64,000 nt of DNA from Nocardia transvalensis (GTDB lineage Bacteria; Actinomycetota; Actinomycetes; Mycobacteriales; Mycobacteriaceae). Shown in pieces: positions 25,399 to 34,231 of this stretch. The number at the start of each line of letters is the position of its first letter. Positions within the stretch are counted from its first letter, which is position 1. Location: positions 372,001 to 436,000 of the forward strand of contig NZ_JADLQQ010000002.1 of NCBI RefSeq assembly GCF_015477765.1, written 5' to 3'. A program made the position numbers and the translations under genes. Under the pieces are notes generated by a model. That model saw only the letters and a program-made list of their open reading frames with translations. It searched no databases and was not told where the DNA came from.

Positions 25399-26319
25399 TC
25401 AGCGGCGCGGACCGACCCCGGTGCCGGGGACATTGATGCCGGGGATGTCCGCACCCAGGGCGATGACCTCGGCGAGCAGGTTGGGGTACTGGCGAATCCG
25501 GTCGATCTTGCCGCGCCGGAAACCGATCTCGCCGACGCTGGCCGAGTGCAGCACCCGCTGACTGTCGCGGGCGACGAGCTCACCTTCGACCTCGGTCAGC
25601 CACGTGTGCGGGGCGGCCAGGCGGCGCGCGGTGACCGTGTGCAGCAGGCCGGGCAGCCACAGCTCCGACCAGATGCCCAACCGCCGGCACACCTCCGCAC
25701 GCCCGACGGTGTGCCCGGGCAGGCCGGGAATGTGCCAGGGCACATCGACGGTCACGTCCTCGGCGAGCATGTCCAGCGCCGATCCGAAGTCCTGGGCGAA
25801 CAACAGGCCCAGCCAGCGTTCGATGGCGGCGCGTTCCCACGCCGCGTCGCCGGAGTCGTCGGCCAGTGCCATCTCGTAGGCCGCCCGCTGGACCAGCGGG
25901 TCGTGGTAGGCGGTGAGCTGGCTGATGAGGCCGTGCCCGAATTTGACGGTGACGGTGTAGCGATTGCGGTAGGGCCGCCCGGTGGCCCGCACGACCAGAT
26001 GGCCCTCGACCTGCACCATCCATTCGCCGCGGTCGTCGCGGTGGCCGGCGCCGGTCACCCGCATCGTGAAGGGCGCGGATTCGTAGATGTCGAGCATCGC
26101 CAGCGCGTCGCGGATCTGGTCGCGGCCGAGCATGATCGTCGGGAACCCCGGCGGTTGAAACGGCATCGCCACCACGGCCTCGGTGGTGAACAGGGCGAGC
26201 ACGCCGTCGCGGTCGCGGGCCGAGAGCCGGGCGAACAGGTCCTCGATCGCGGCTCGCTGCGCGCGCAGCGGCGCCGCGGCGCCGCGATCGCCGTTGGGCG
26301 CGGACATGGCCAGAGTCAT
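25399..26319 (-). CDS. two-domain SnoaL/PhzA-B-like NTF2-fold protein (copy 2)
   Basis: 306 residues with two NTF2-like domains (about 15-150 and 155-300). Domain one has IEDLFARLSARDRDGVLALF then VVAMPFQPPGFP, and GRPYRNRYTVTVKFGHGLIS; domain two ends GKIDRIRQYPNLLAEVIALG then ADIPGINVPG. The YRN...F.G.I...PL and late GADIPGI motifs resemble PhzA/PhzB of phenazine synthesis and SnoaL-type isomerases. No phenazine genes are in the window. It is a tandem duplicate of the gene at 26454, which lies upstream on the same strand. The catalytic activity is unknown. Confidence 0.78.
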   Translation of the reverse strand: MTLAMSAPNGDRGAAAPLRAQRAAIEDLFARLSARDRDGVLALFTTEAVVAMPFQPPGFPTIMLGRDQIRDALAMLDIYESAPFTMRVTGAGHRDDRGEWMVQVEGHLVVRATGRPYRNRYTVTVKFGHGLISQLTAYHDPLVQRAAYEMALADDSGDAAWERAAIERWLGLLFAQDFGSALDMLAEDVTVDVPWHIPGLPGHTVGRAEVCRRLGIWSELWLPGLLHTVTARRLAAPHTWLTEVEGELVARDSQRVLHSASVGEIGFRRGKIDRIRQYPNLLAEVIALGADIPGINVPGTGVGPRR

Positions 26320-26453
26320 CTCGCGCTCCTTCCTCGCGTACCGGTACAAGGACGGCCGTCGTCGATCACCCCATGATCTGTCAGCGACCTACCGGATCGA
26401 CAGCGTCAGGAACGTCGGGATTCGGCCGGATCGCGACAGCGGCGCCGCGGCGT

Positions 26454-27347
26454 TCACGACGCCAGGTCGATGCCGTGGCCCGGGGCGTTGATGCCGGGAA
26501 TGTCCGCGCCCAGGGCGATGATCTGGTCCAGCGGATTGTAGAACTGGGTGATCTGCGCGATTTTGCCTTGGTGGAAACGGATTTCGCCGCGCAGATAGGC
26601 GCGGTAGGTGCGCAGGCTGTGCTGGGCGGTGAAATCGCCCTGGGCATCGACGATCCAGGTGTGCGGGGTGTTGAGCGGGCGGATCCTGAGGTCGGCCAGG
26701 CCGCCCGGGCTCCACAGCGCGGCGATGCGGCTGAGCACCAGATCGTGCAGCTGGTCGCGGCCGCGGACGTGTTCGGGCAGGCCCGGCAGCTGCCAGGGGG
26801 TGTAGACCTCCACATCTTCGGCGACCATCTCCAGCAGCGAGTCGTGGTCCTGACAGAACAGCAGGCCGTAGTAGCGTTCGACGGCCGCGCGTTCCCAGGC
26901 GGTGTCGTCGACGGCCTGGGTGTGTGCCAGGTCGTAGGCCGCGAGCTGGACCAGCGGGTTGTGGTAGACGGTGAGCTGGCTGATCTTGCCGTTCTCGAAC
27001 CGGAAATTGGCCATGTACCGGTTGCGGTAGGGGCGGCCGGTGGCGCGCACGACGAGGTGGCCCTCGATGTGGACCAGCCATTCGCCGGGAAATCGCAGCC
27101 GCTGCAGGCCCACCACCCGCATATCGAACGGGGCGGATTCGTAGATCTCGAGAACGGCCAGCCCGTCGCGGATCTGGTCGCGCCCGATCATGGCCGCGGG
27201 GAAGCCGGGCGGCTGGAACGGCATGGCCACGGCGGCGTTGTGGGTGAACAGGGCGACCAGGCCCTCGATGTCGCGGGTCGACAGTCGTGCGAACAGTTCC
27301 TCGATGGCTGCCGCATCGGGTGGGGTCGTGGCGGTCGCGTCGGTCAT
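26454..27347 (-). CDS. two-domain SnoaL/PhzA-B-like NTF2-fold protein (copy 1)
   Basis: 297 residues, same architecture as its downstream neighbour. IEELFARLSTRDIEGLVALF, FQPPGFPAAMIGRDQIRDGL, GRPYRNRYMANFRFENGKIS and the ending IALGADIPGINAPG line up closely with copy 2, so the two arose by gene duplication. Each also contains an internal duplication of the NTF2 domain. GAGGAG precedes the ATG at 27347; a reading frame extends to 27419 without support. Copy 2 starts 134 bp downstream and could be cotranscribed. Confidence 0.78.
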   Translation of the reverse strand: MTDATATTPPDAAAIEELFARLSTRDIEGLVALFTHNAAVAMPFQPPGFPAAMIGRDQIRDGLAVLEIYESAPFDMRVVGLQRLRFPGEWLVHIEGHLVVRATGRPYRNRYMANFRFENGKISQLTVYHNPLVQLAAYDLAHTQAVDDTAWERAAVERYYGLLFCQDHDSLLEMVAEDVEVYTPWQLPGLPEHVRGRDQLHDLVLSRIAALWSPGGLADLRIRPLNTPHTWIVDAQGDFTAQHSLRTYRAYLRGEIRFHQGKIAQITQFYNPLDQIIALGADIPGINAPGHGIDLAS

Positions 27348-27482
27348 CACGGTCTCCTCGGGTCGTGCGTCCGACGATACGGACAGTGCAGAAATCCTGC
27401 GACAGCAAATCTCTGGCAAACAGTGGTATTTAGGCCGAATTCCGTGCAGAACGCGACAGTAGTGTGGGGGACTTCACTTTGA

Positions 27483-28028
27483 TCAGGGCAAATGCGACGG
27501 CAGGGTGGGGAGGGCGTCGACCGGATGGCGGGCGGGCACCGAGGCAGCAATCGGATGGAACTGCCATCCGTCCGCGGTGCGGATCAGGGCGGCCACCACC
27601 ATTCCGGTGTGCGGACACGCGCTCAGCGCGAGGCGGTGCAGTTCCGCGCCGGAACTGCCGTCGACCAGGCGGCAGGCAGCGGGAACCCGGTTCAGTGGCC
27701 GGCCGGTGTAGCTGGTGACGAGGAAGACCACCGTGGTGATCGAGTCCGACAGGCGGGTCAGGTCGACCGTGATCGCCTCGTCGTCACCGCCGCCCTCGCC
27801 GGTGAGATTGTCCCCGTGCAGGCGCACCGCGCCGTCGGCGGAGCCGAGTTGCTCGTGGTAGACCACCTCGACCGGCTCCCGCCCGCGACACAGCACCGCG
27901 GCCGCATTCAGATCGACCTCGGTGGTGCGGCGACCGAACCGGCGCCGCCGCTCGATTGGACTCCATCCCAGCCCGAACATCACATGGTCGAGCGCGCGAC
28001 CGCTGGTGTCCCGCAACGGGATCGACAC
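27483..28028 (-). CDS. TerD-family (tellurite/stress) protein
   Basis: 181 residues. LDHVMFGLGWSP at the start, VDLNAAAVL in the first half and HGDNLTGEGGGDDEAITVDL at the centre form the TerD Ca2+-binding core; the aspartates are conserved. TerD proteins belong to envelope stress and tellurium-resistance systems, though lone copies like this one occur in actinomycetes. GAAGGGG before the GTG at 28028 supports that start over the GTG at 28043. No other ter genes are in the window. Confidence 0.88.
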   Translation of the reverse strand: MSIPLRDTSGRALDHVMFGLGWSPIERRRRFGRRTTEVDLNAAAVLCRGREPVEVVYHEQLGSADGAVRLHGDNLTGEGGGDDEAITVDLTRLSDSITTVVFLVTSYTGRPLNRVPAACRLVDGSSGAELHRLALSACPHTGMVVAALIRTADGWQFHPIAASVPARHPVDALPTLPSHLP

Positions 28029-28100
28029 CGTATCCCCTTCCACCGGCTACCGCCGTTCCGACGCCGCCCCCACTGTATGCCCGAACGGGCCGGGTGGTGA

Positions 28101-29429
28101 TCAGGCAGGGACGGTGACCGGGTCGGCGCAGCTGTCGGGGGCGTCGACCAGCGAGCAGGCCGCGGGGGCGCGGGTGGGGCGGTAGTCGGCGGGGACGCCG
28201 CCTGCGCGCGTGATGGCGGTGTAGGCGGCGACGGCGTCGGTGGGGCGGCGGGTCGAGGCGGGGTCGGTCGTCACGTCGACGGTGTAGAGGCCGAAACGGG
28301 GTGTGTAGCTTCCCCATTCGTAGTTGTCGGTGATGCTCCAATAGTTGTAGCCCATCACCGGCAGGCCGTCGGCGGCCGCGCGCTGGATCCAATAGATGCT
28401 GTCGCGCAGATCGTCGGCGCGGGTGTAGCCGTCGGCGCGGGGCTCTCCGTTGCGGGTGGGCATGCCGTTCTCCACGACGTACAGCGGCTTACCCGGCAGG
28501 CGGCGCGAATAGTGTTGCAGCGCATAGTAGAGGCCTTCGGGCTGCAGCGGCATCTTCCACAGCGCGCGCAGATCTGCGGGGGAGACCTGCAGCAGCGTCT
28601 GCGGGGTGAAACCGTAGTAGTAGTCGATGCCCACATAGTCCAGCCGGTCGGCGATCGCGGTGACCATGGGGCCGTTGACCACCGGTTCGGCGGTGCCCGC
28701 GACATAGGCGAGGTTGCTGGTGACCAGCGCGCGCGGCTGCACCCGGTGGATGTGGTCGTAGATCGCGTTGTGCGCGCGAATCAACCGGTCCTGCATGACC
28801 GGTACGGCCGCGGGGGACAGCCCGCCGTTGGCGGTCTCGTTCACCATGTAGAAGACGGGCTCGTTGAAGGTGACCCACAGCGGGTTGCCGGCGGCGTAGC
28901 GGTCGACCACCGTGCGGGCGTTGGCCAGCCAGTCGCCGAGCATGTCCGGATGCGCCCAGCCGCCGCGTTCGGCCGCCCATCCGGGATAGACCCAGTGGTC
29001 CAAGGTCAGCATCGGGCGCAGGCCGGCGGCGGCCATGGCATCGAGAACCGCGTCGTAGAAGGCGAATCCGGCCTCGTCCCACACTCCCGGCCGCGGCTGT
29101 ACGCGCGCCCATTCGACGCTGATGCGGTAGACGCTCACCCCCAGGTTCGCGGCCAGGGCGATATCGTCGCCGTAGCGGCGGTAGAAATCGACCGCGTCGC
29201 CGTAGCGGTCGTAGGAGGAGTTCGCCGCCACGTAGCGGCTCCAATTGCTGTCGGGCGCATGGCCTTCGCACTGGAATCCGGCGCTGGCCACACCCCACAG
29301 GAACTGCGGGCCCAGCGGCGGCACGGTCGCCGGGGCCGGTGGCCGTGCCCCGGCGAGCGGGGGCAGCGCGAGCGTGGCCGCGGCACCGGCGGCGAGAGCG
29401 AGGGCCTGACGGCGGCTGAGCGGGCGCAT
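28101..29429 (-). CDS. exported family 1 glycoside hydrolase, second copy
   Basis: 442 residues. The N-terminus MRPLSRRQALALAAG then AAATLALPPLAGARP looks like a twin-arginine signal. The GH1 barrel shows FLWGVASAGFQCEG, acid/base Glu190 in TFNEP and nucleophile Glu320 in YVVENG. It aligns almost gap-free with the enzyme at 2703-4049, including the C-terminal Cys-containing tail (CSLVDAPDSC versus CSQVDPPDSC). GAGGAG before the ATG at 29429 fixes the start, although the frame runs much further upstream. Together they suggest a duplicated extracellular beta-glycosidase. The natural substrate is unknown. Confidence 0.88.
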   Translation of the reverse strand: MRPLSRRQALALAAGAAATLALPPLAGARPPAPATVPPLGPQFLWGVASAGFQCEGHAPDSNWSRYVAANSSYDRYGDAVDFYRRYGDDIALAANLGVSVYRISVEWARVQPRPGVWDEAGFAFYDAVLDAMAAAGLRPMLTLDHWVYPGWAAERGGWAHPDMLGDWLANARTVVDRYAAGNPLWVTFNEPVFYMVNETANGGLSPAAVPVMQDRLIRAHNAIYDHIHRVQPRALVTSNLAYVAGTAEPVVNGPMVTAIADRLDYVGIDYYYGFTPQTLLQVSPADLRALWKMPLQPEGLYYALQHYSRRLPGKPLYVVENGMPTRNGEPRADGYTRADDLRDSIYWIQRAAADGLPVMGYNYWSITDNYEWGSYTPRFGLYTVDVTTDPASTRRPTDAVAAYTAITRAGGVPADYRPTRAPAACSLVDAPDSCADPVTVPA

Positions 29430-29441
29430 CGAACTCCTCGG

Positions 29442-29471
29442 CATCGAGTGTGCGGTCATCGAGTGTGCGGT
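29442..29471. repeat. 15-bp direct repeat, two copies
   Basis: CATCGAGTGTGCGGT occurs at 29442-29456 and again at 29457-29471, directly upstream of the GH1 ribosome-binding site. Possibly a slippage product or a pair of regulator sites. Confidence 0.5.
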
Positions 29472-29603
29472 GTGGGACAACGATATCGGCGACGCGGGCG
29501 CCTGCGGGTCACCGTACCCGGGCAGTGGCCCGCTGCGTCGGATCTTGGTCACAGGTCCTTCGGGGCCGCCGATCTTGTCGGTGGGCGGGGCTAGGGTGAG
29601 ATC

Positions 29604-31895
29604 ATGACGACGCATCTGACGCACTGGGGAGCGTTCGAGGCTGTCAGCGACGGCCACCGGCTCACCGAGGTGCGGCCCTGGCGCGGCGATCCCGAGCCGA
29701 TGCCGCTGATCGACAATGTCGCCTCCGCGCAACATCATTCGTCGCGCATCGGGCTGCCGCATGTGCGCAAGGGCTGGCTCGACCACGGTCCGGGTGCGCC
29801 GGGTCGCGGCGAGGATGCGTTCGCGCCGGTGTCGTGGGAGACGGCGCTGGATCTGCTGTCGGGGGAGTTGCGCCGCGTCTACGACGAGCACGGTGCCGAA
29901 TCGGTGTACGGCGGCTCCTACGGCTGGGCCAGCGCCGGGCGTTTCCATCACGCCCAGAGTCAGGTGCATCGGTTCCTCAACTGCCTGGGCGGCTATGTCC
30001 GCCACGTCAACAGCTACAGTCTCGGCACCTCGACGGTGTTGCTGCCCTACATCCTCGGCGATGTGTATTGGATGCTGGGCAATTTCACCGCCAAGTCGGT
30101 ACTGGCCGAGCACACCGAGCTGCTGGTGGCCTTCGGCGGGCTCTCACCGAAGAATGCGGCCGTCACCCCGGGCGGGGTGTCGCGCCACCACGTGCGCGGC
30201 TGGCTGGCCGCGGCGCGGGCGCGGGGCTGCCGGTTCGTGTCGGTGAGTCCGCTGCGCGACGACACCCCGCCCGAGGCGCAGGCCGAATGGCTCGCGCCGC
30301 GCCCGGGCAGCGATGCGGCGCTGATGCTGGCACTGGCCCAGGTGCTCGACGCCGAGGGCCTGGCCGACACCGCATTCCTGGACCGCTACACCGTCGGTTT
30401 CGACCGTTTCGCCCGTTACCTGCGCGGCGAGACCGACGGGGTGGTGAAGGATCCGGCGTGGGCCGAGGCCCGCACCGGGATCGCGGCCGAGCGCATTCGC
30501 GCGCTGGCGCGCGAGATGGCGGCCTCGCGGACCTTCCTCACCGTCAGCTGGTCGTTGCAGCGCGCCGAGCACGGTGAGCAGCCGCTGTGGCTGGGGGTGG
30601 TGCTGGCGGCGATGCTCGGCCAGATCGGTCTGCCCGGAGGCGGTTTCGGCCACGGCTACGGGTCCACCGTGAGCGTGGGCGAACCGACCCGGCAGCTGCG
30701 GGTGCCGTATTTCCCGCAGGGCCGCAACGGTGTGGACACCTTCATCCCGGTCGCCCGCATCGCCGATATGCTGCTGCACCCGGGCACCGAATACGACTAC
30801 AACGGGCAGCGGCTGACCTACCCCGACATCCGGCTGATCTACTGGGCCGGAGGCAACCCGTTTCATCACCATCAGGATCTGGCCCGGCTGCGGCGCGCGT
30901 TCGACCGCCCCGACACCATCGTCGTGCACGACGCGTTCTGGACCGCGACGGCCCGCCACGCCGATATCGTGCTGCCCTCGACGATGACCATCGAGCGCGA
31001 CGATTTCGGTGCGGGGGAGAACGACCGCATGTTCTTCCCGATGCCCGCGCTCACCCGCCCGCACGGCCAGGCCCGCGACGACTACGCCATCTTCGCCGAA
31101 CTGTCCGAACGACTCGGTGTGGGAAAGGAATTCACCGAGGGCCGCACCGCCGAGCAGTGGCTGCGCCACCTGTACGAGCAGTGGCGCGACAAGCTGGGCG
31201 AGCAGGGCCCCGACGTGCCCGGCTTCGACGAATTCTGGGCCGGTGACGGGGTCGAGCTGCCGGTGGTCGACACCCCGCAGGTGATGTTCGCCGACTTCCG
31301 CGCCGACCCGGAGGCGCACCCGCTGAGCACCCCCACCGGGCGGATCGAGATCTTCTCGGCCACCATCGACACTTACGGCTACGCCGACTGCCCGGGCCAT
31401 CCGGTGTGGCTGGAACCGCAGGAATGGCTGGGCAGTCCCGCCGCGGCCCGGTTCCCGCTGCAGCTGGTCGCCAACCAGCCGCGCACCAAACTGCACAGCC
31501 AGCTCGATGTCGGCGACCACAGCAGGTCGGTGAAAATCGGTGGCCGCGAACCGGTCCGGCTGCATCCGCAGGAGGCGTCGGCGCGCGGGCTGCGCGACGG
31601 CGACATCGTGCGCCTGTTCAACGACCGCGGCAGCTGCCTGGCCGGATTGGCCGTCGACGAGGCCGTGCGGCCCGGCGTCGCCCAGCTGTCCACCGGCGCC
31701 TGGTACGACCCCGACCCCGCCGACCCCACGTTCTGCCGTCACGGCAACCCGAATGTGCTCACCGCCGACCGGCCGTCGTCGACGCTGAGCCAGGGCAGCA
31801 CCGGTCAGCTGGCGCTGGTGCAGATCGAGCGCTACACCGGAGACGTGCCCGAGCTGACCGTCCTGCACCCGCCGGCAACCGTAGAGCGGGGCTGA
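29604..31895 (+). CDS. molybdopterin oxidoreductase, BisC/TorA (DMSO reductase) type
   Basis: 763 residues, no twin-arginine signal and no N-terminal 4Fe-4S cysteines, as in cytoplasmic biotin-sulfoxide-reductase types. GGSYGWASAGRFHHAQSQ (103-120) and NSYSLGTS (136-143) correspond to the DMSO reductase motif that supplies the serine molybdenum ligand, most likely Ser139. PGGGFGHGYGS and YWAGGNPFHHHQD mark the bis-MGD binding region. It probably reduces an S- or N-oxide such as oxidised biotin or methionine. It is divergent from the GH1 gene and has no partner subunits. The electron donor is unknown. Confidence 0.88.
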   Translation: MTTHLTHWGAFEAVSDGHRLTEVRPWRGDPEPMPLIDNVASAQHHSSRIGLPHVRKGWLDHGPGAPGRGEDAFAPVSWETALDLLSGELRRVYDEHGAESVYGGSYGWASAGRFHHAQSQVHRFLNCLGGYVRHVNSYSLGTSTVLLPYILGDVYWMLGNFTAKSVLAEHTELLVAFGGLSPKNAAVTPGGVSRHHVRGWLAAARARGCRFVSVSPLRDDTPPEAQAEWLAPRPGSDAALMLALAQVLDAEGLADTAFLDRYTVGFDRFARYLRGETDGVVKDPAWAEARTGIAAERIRALAREMAASRTFLTVSWSLQRAEHGEQPLWLGVVLAAMLGQIGLPGGGFGHGYGSTVSVGEPTRQLRVPYFPQGRNGVDTFIPVARIADMLLHPGTEYDYNGQRLTYPDIRLIYWAGGNPFHHHQDLARLRRAFDRPDTIVVHDAFWTATARHADIVLPSTMTIERDDFGAGENDRMFFPMPALTRPHGQARDDYAIFAELSERLGVGKEFTEGRTAEQWLRHLYEQWRDKLGEQGPDVPGFDEFWAGDGVELPVVDTPQVMFADFRADPEAHPLSTPTGRIEIFSATIDTYGYADCPGHPVWLEPQEWLGSPAAARFPLQLVANQPRTKLHSQLDVGDHSRSVKIGGREPVRLHPQEASARGLRDGDIVRLFNDRGSCLAGLAVDEAVRPGVAQLSTGAWYDPDPADPTFCRHGNPNVLTADRPSSTLSQGSTGQLALVQIERYTGDVPELTVLHPPATVERG

Positions 31896-31909
31896 TCGGG
31901 CGGGTCCGA

Positions 31910-32325
31910 TCAGGCGGCGGGCACCGCCATCAGGGTCGCCTGCATCACCGCGATGGGGCGCGAGTCGTCGTCGCAGTGGACCTCCGCGGCGCAGACGGTC
32001 AGGGTGCGCCCCGCCCGCACGACCGTGGCCGTGGCTCGAAAGCGCTGCCCCACAGCGGGACTCATGAGGTTGACCTTGAACTCGACGGTGAGGATGTCGC
32101 GTTCGGGTGGCTGCAGCGACATGGCGGCGTACCCGCAGGCGGAGTCGGCGAGGGTGGTGAGGGCCCCGGCGTGGACGAAACCGTTCTGCTGGCACAGGTC
32201 CGCGCGGAACGGCAGCTCGAGCACGACGCGGCCCGGCCGCAGGCTCGCGACGCTGATCCCCAGCGTGGTCAGCCGATGCTCTCGCGCAGGCGGGCATCCT
32301 GCGCGGGGCTCAACGTCGTGTCCAC
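31910..32325 (-). pseudogene. PaaI/hotdog thioesterase with apparent frameshift
   Basis: The main frame from 32224 encodes only 104 residues: QNGFVHAGALTTLADSACGY is the hotdog active-site helix and NLMSPAVGQRFRATATVVRA the strand pair. Family proteins are near 140 residues. Upstream in the same frame codons read RLTTLGISVASLRPGRVVLE, the expected preceding strand, but with no start codon. A GTG at 32325 with a weak Shine-Dalgarno reads DTTLSPAQDARLRES, the usual N-terminal helix, in the +1/-1 frame and stops at 32269. Joining the two near 32270-32280 gives a full-length protein. It is therefore a recent frameshift, programmed shift or sequencing error. Confidence 0.6.
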
Positions 32326-32380
32326 CGTGACGTTCCTACCATGGACGCCAGAGATGACCTTGGAGATCGGAGAGGACAGC

Positions 32381-33841
32381 ATGCCGGAACGGGGCACCGC
32401 CACCCATTTGACCGCGGTCGAGGCGCTGAACGAACTGGATAGCCGCTACGAGCAGGCTGTCGCGGCGCTGCGGGCGGCGGTGGCCGATTTCGTGGAGCGC
32501 GGGGTGGTGCCCGACCGGTTCACCCGGGAGTCGGGGGCGTTCGTCTATCCGGAGCTGCGGATCAGCTGGGACGGCAATGCGCAGCCGAAGAACCGCTCGC
32601 GCGCGTGGGGGCGGCTGACCAGGCCGGGCACCTACCGCACCACCATCACCCGCCCGTCGTTGTTCCGGGACTATCTCGCCGAACAGCTGGCGGTGATCGA
32701 GCACGACTACGACATCCGCATCGAGGTCGGGCCGTCGCAGCAGGAGATTCCGTTCCCGTATGTGATCGACGGCGCGGAACTGGGGCTGGACCGGTCGATG
32801 AGCGCGGATTTGGCGAAGTTCTTCCCGACCACCGAGCTGGCCGATATCGGTGACGAGATCGCCGACGGGCTGATCGACACGGCCGGTCCGCTGCCGCTGA
32901 GCCACTTCGACGGGCTGCGCACCGATTTCTCCCTGGCGCGGCTGCGTCACTACACCGGCACCCCGGTCGAGCATTTCCAGCCGTTCGTGATGTTCACCAA
33001 CTACACCCGCTACGTGGACGAATTCGTGCGCTGGGCGGTGGAGCGCATCGCCGATCCCGACAGCGGTTACGACGGGCTGTCGTGTGCGGGCGGGGCGCTG
33101 ATCACCGCCGAGACCCGTGACCGTGAGCAGATGGTGTCGGATCTGGCGTGGAAGAAGCATCAGATGCCCGCCTGGCATTTGATGTCGTCGACCGGGCCCG
33201 GCATCACCCTGGTCAATATCGGGGTGGGTCCGGCGAATGCGAAGAACATCTGCGATCACCTGGCGGTGCTGCGCCCGCACGCGTGGCTGATGATCGGCCA
33301 CTGCGGCGGGCTGCGGGAGAGCCAGGCCATCGGCGACTATGTGCTCGCCCACGCCTACCTGCGCGATGATCACGTCCTCGACGATGTGCTGCCGCCCGAT
33401 ATCCCGATCCCCAGCATCGCCGAGGTGCAGCGCACCCTCTACGACGCCACCAAACTGGTCAGCGGCATGCCCGGCGAGGACGTCAAGCAGCGGTTGCGCA
33501 CCGGCACCGTCGTCACCACCGACGACCGCAACTGGGAGCTGCGGTATTCGGCGTCGGCGCTGCGGTTCAACCTCAGCCGCGCGGTTGCCGTCGACATGGA
33601 AAGCGCCACCATCGCCGCGCAGGGCTACCGCTTCCGCGTCCCCTACGGCACCCTGCTGTGCGTGTCGGACAAGCCGCTGCACGGCGAGATCAAACTGCCC
33701 GGCCAGGCCAACCGCTTCTACGAAGGCACCGTGTCCGAACATCTGCAGATCGGGATCCGTGCCGTGGAACTGCTGCGCGCCGAAGGTGACAGCCTGCATT
33801 CCCGCAAGCTGCGCACGTTCAACGAGCCCCCGTTCCGCTGA
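32381..33841 (+). CDS. amn: AMP nucleosidase
   Basis: 486 residues, close to the 484 of E. coli Amn. The N-terminal AMP-nucleosidase domain (about 1-180) precedes the nucleoside-phosphorylase fold: GPGITLVNIGVGPANAKNIC, MIGHCGGLRESQAIGDYVLA and AVDMESATIAAQGYRFRVPY. It cleaves AMP to adenine and ribose 5-phosphate in the cytoplasm. GGAGAGG lies before the ATG at 32381; an in-frame ATG at 32354 is a weaker option. The gene stands alone, divergent from the thioesterase. Confidence 0.95.
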   Translation: MPERGTATHLTAVEALNELDSRYEQAVAALRAAVADFVERGVVPDRFTRESGAFVYPELRISWDGNAQPKNRSRAWGRLTRPGTYRTTITRPSLFRDYLAEQLAVIEHDYDIRIEVGPSQQEIPFPYVIDGAELGLDRSMSADLAKFFPTTELADIGDEIADGLIDTAGPLPLSHFDGLRTDFSLARLRHYTGTPVEHFQPFVMFTNYTRYVDEFVRWAVERIADPDSGYDGLSCAGGALITAETRDREQMVSDLAWKKHQMPAWHLMSSTGPGITLVNIGVGPANAKNICDHLAVLRPHAWLMIGHCGGLRESQAIGDYVLAHAYLRDDHVLDDVLPPDIPIPSIAEVQRTLYDATKLVSGMPGEDVKQRLRTGTVVTTDDRNWELRYSASALRFNLSRAVAVDMESATIAAQGYRFRVPYGTLLCVSDKPLHGEIKLPGQANRFYEGTVSEHLQIGIRAVELLRAEGDSLHSRKLRTFNEPPFR

Positions 33842-33847
33842 CCGGAC

Positions 33848-34168
33848 CTAGTCCGACGCGTCGGCGAGCGGGGCGGCGCGGCCGCCCTCGACGAACAGCA
33901 GACGAACGTCGATGGCGCCCTCGCGTGCCTGTTTGGCCGCCTGGTATTCGGGGGAGTGGTACCACTGCTGGGCTTGTGCCATGTCCGGGAACTCGATCAC
34001 GGTCATGACCCGGCCCTCGGGCCACTGTCCTTCCGCCGGTTGCGGTGTCGCGCCCTGGATGTGATAGCGGCCGCCGTATTGGTCGATGGTGGATTCGGCT
34101 AGACGGCGGTACTCCAGGACGCGCTCCTGGTCGAGGGCGAGCGCATCGACGACGACGTAGACAGACAT
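33848..34168 (-). CDS. DUF1330-type small dimeric alpha-beta barrel protein
   Basis: 106 residues. VVVDALALDQERVLEYRRLA, STIDQYGGRYHIQGATPQP and RVMTVIEFPDMAQAQQWYHS followed by SPEYQAAK are the pattern of DUF1330/ABM-like proteins. No enzymatic role has been settled for the family. GAAGGAAA precedes the ATG at 34168. It converges closely with amn (6 bp) and lies 63 bp downstream of the integrase start on the same strand. Confidence 0.85.
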   Translation of the reverse strand: MSVYVVVDALALDQERVLEYRRLAESTIDQYGGRYHIQGATPQPAEGQWPEGRVMTVIEFPDMAQAQQWYHSPEYQAAKQAREGAIDVRLLFVEGGRAAPLADASD

Positions 34169-34231
34169 TCGGTTTCCTTCTTTCTGCCCGGTCCGCAACC
34201 CGGCACCTTATGCAACCGTGCATCGGGTGCA

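Noticed and set aside
24142..26376. 744-residue open frame on the plus strand
   Set aside because: Antisense to MgtC, DoxX and SnoaL-like genes, which all have clear family motifs.
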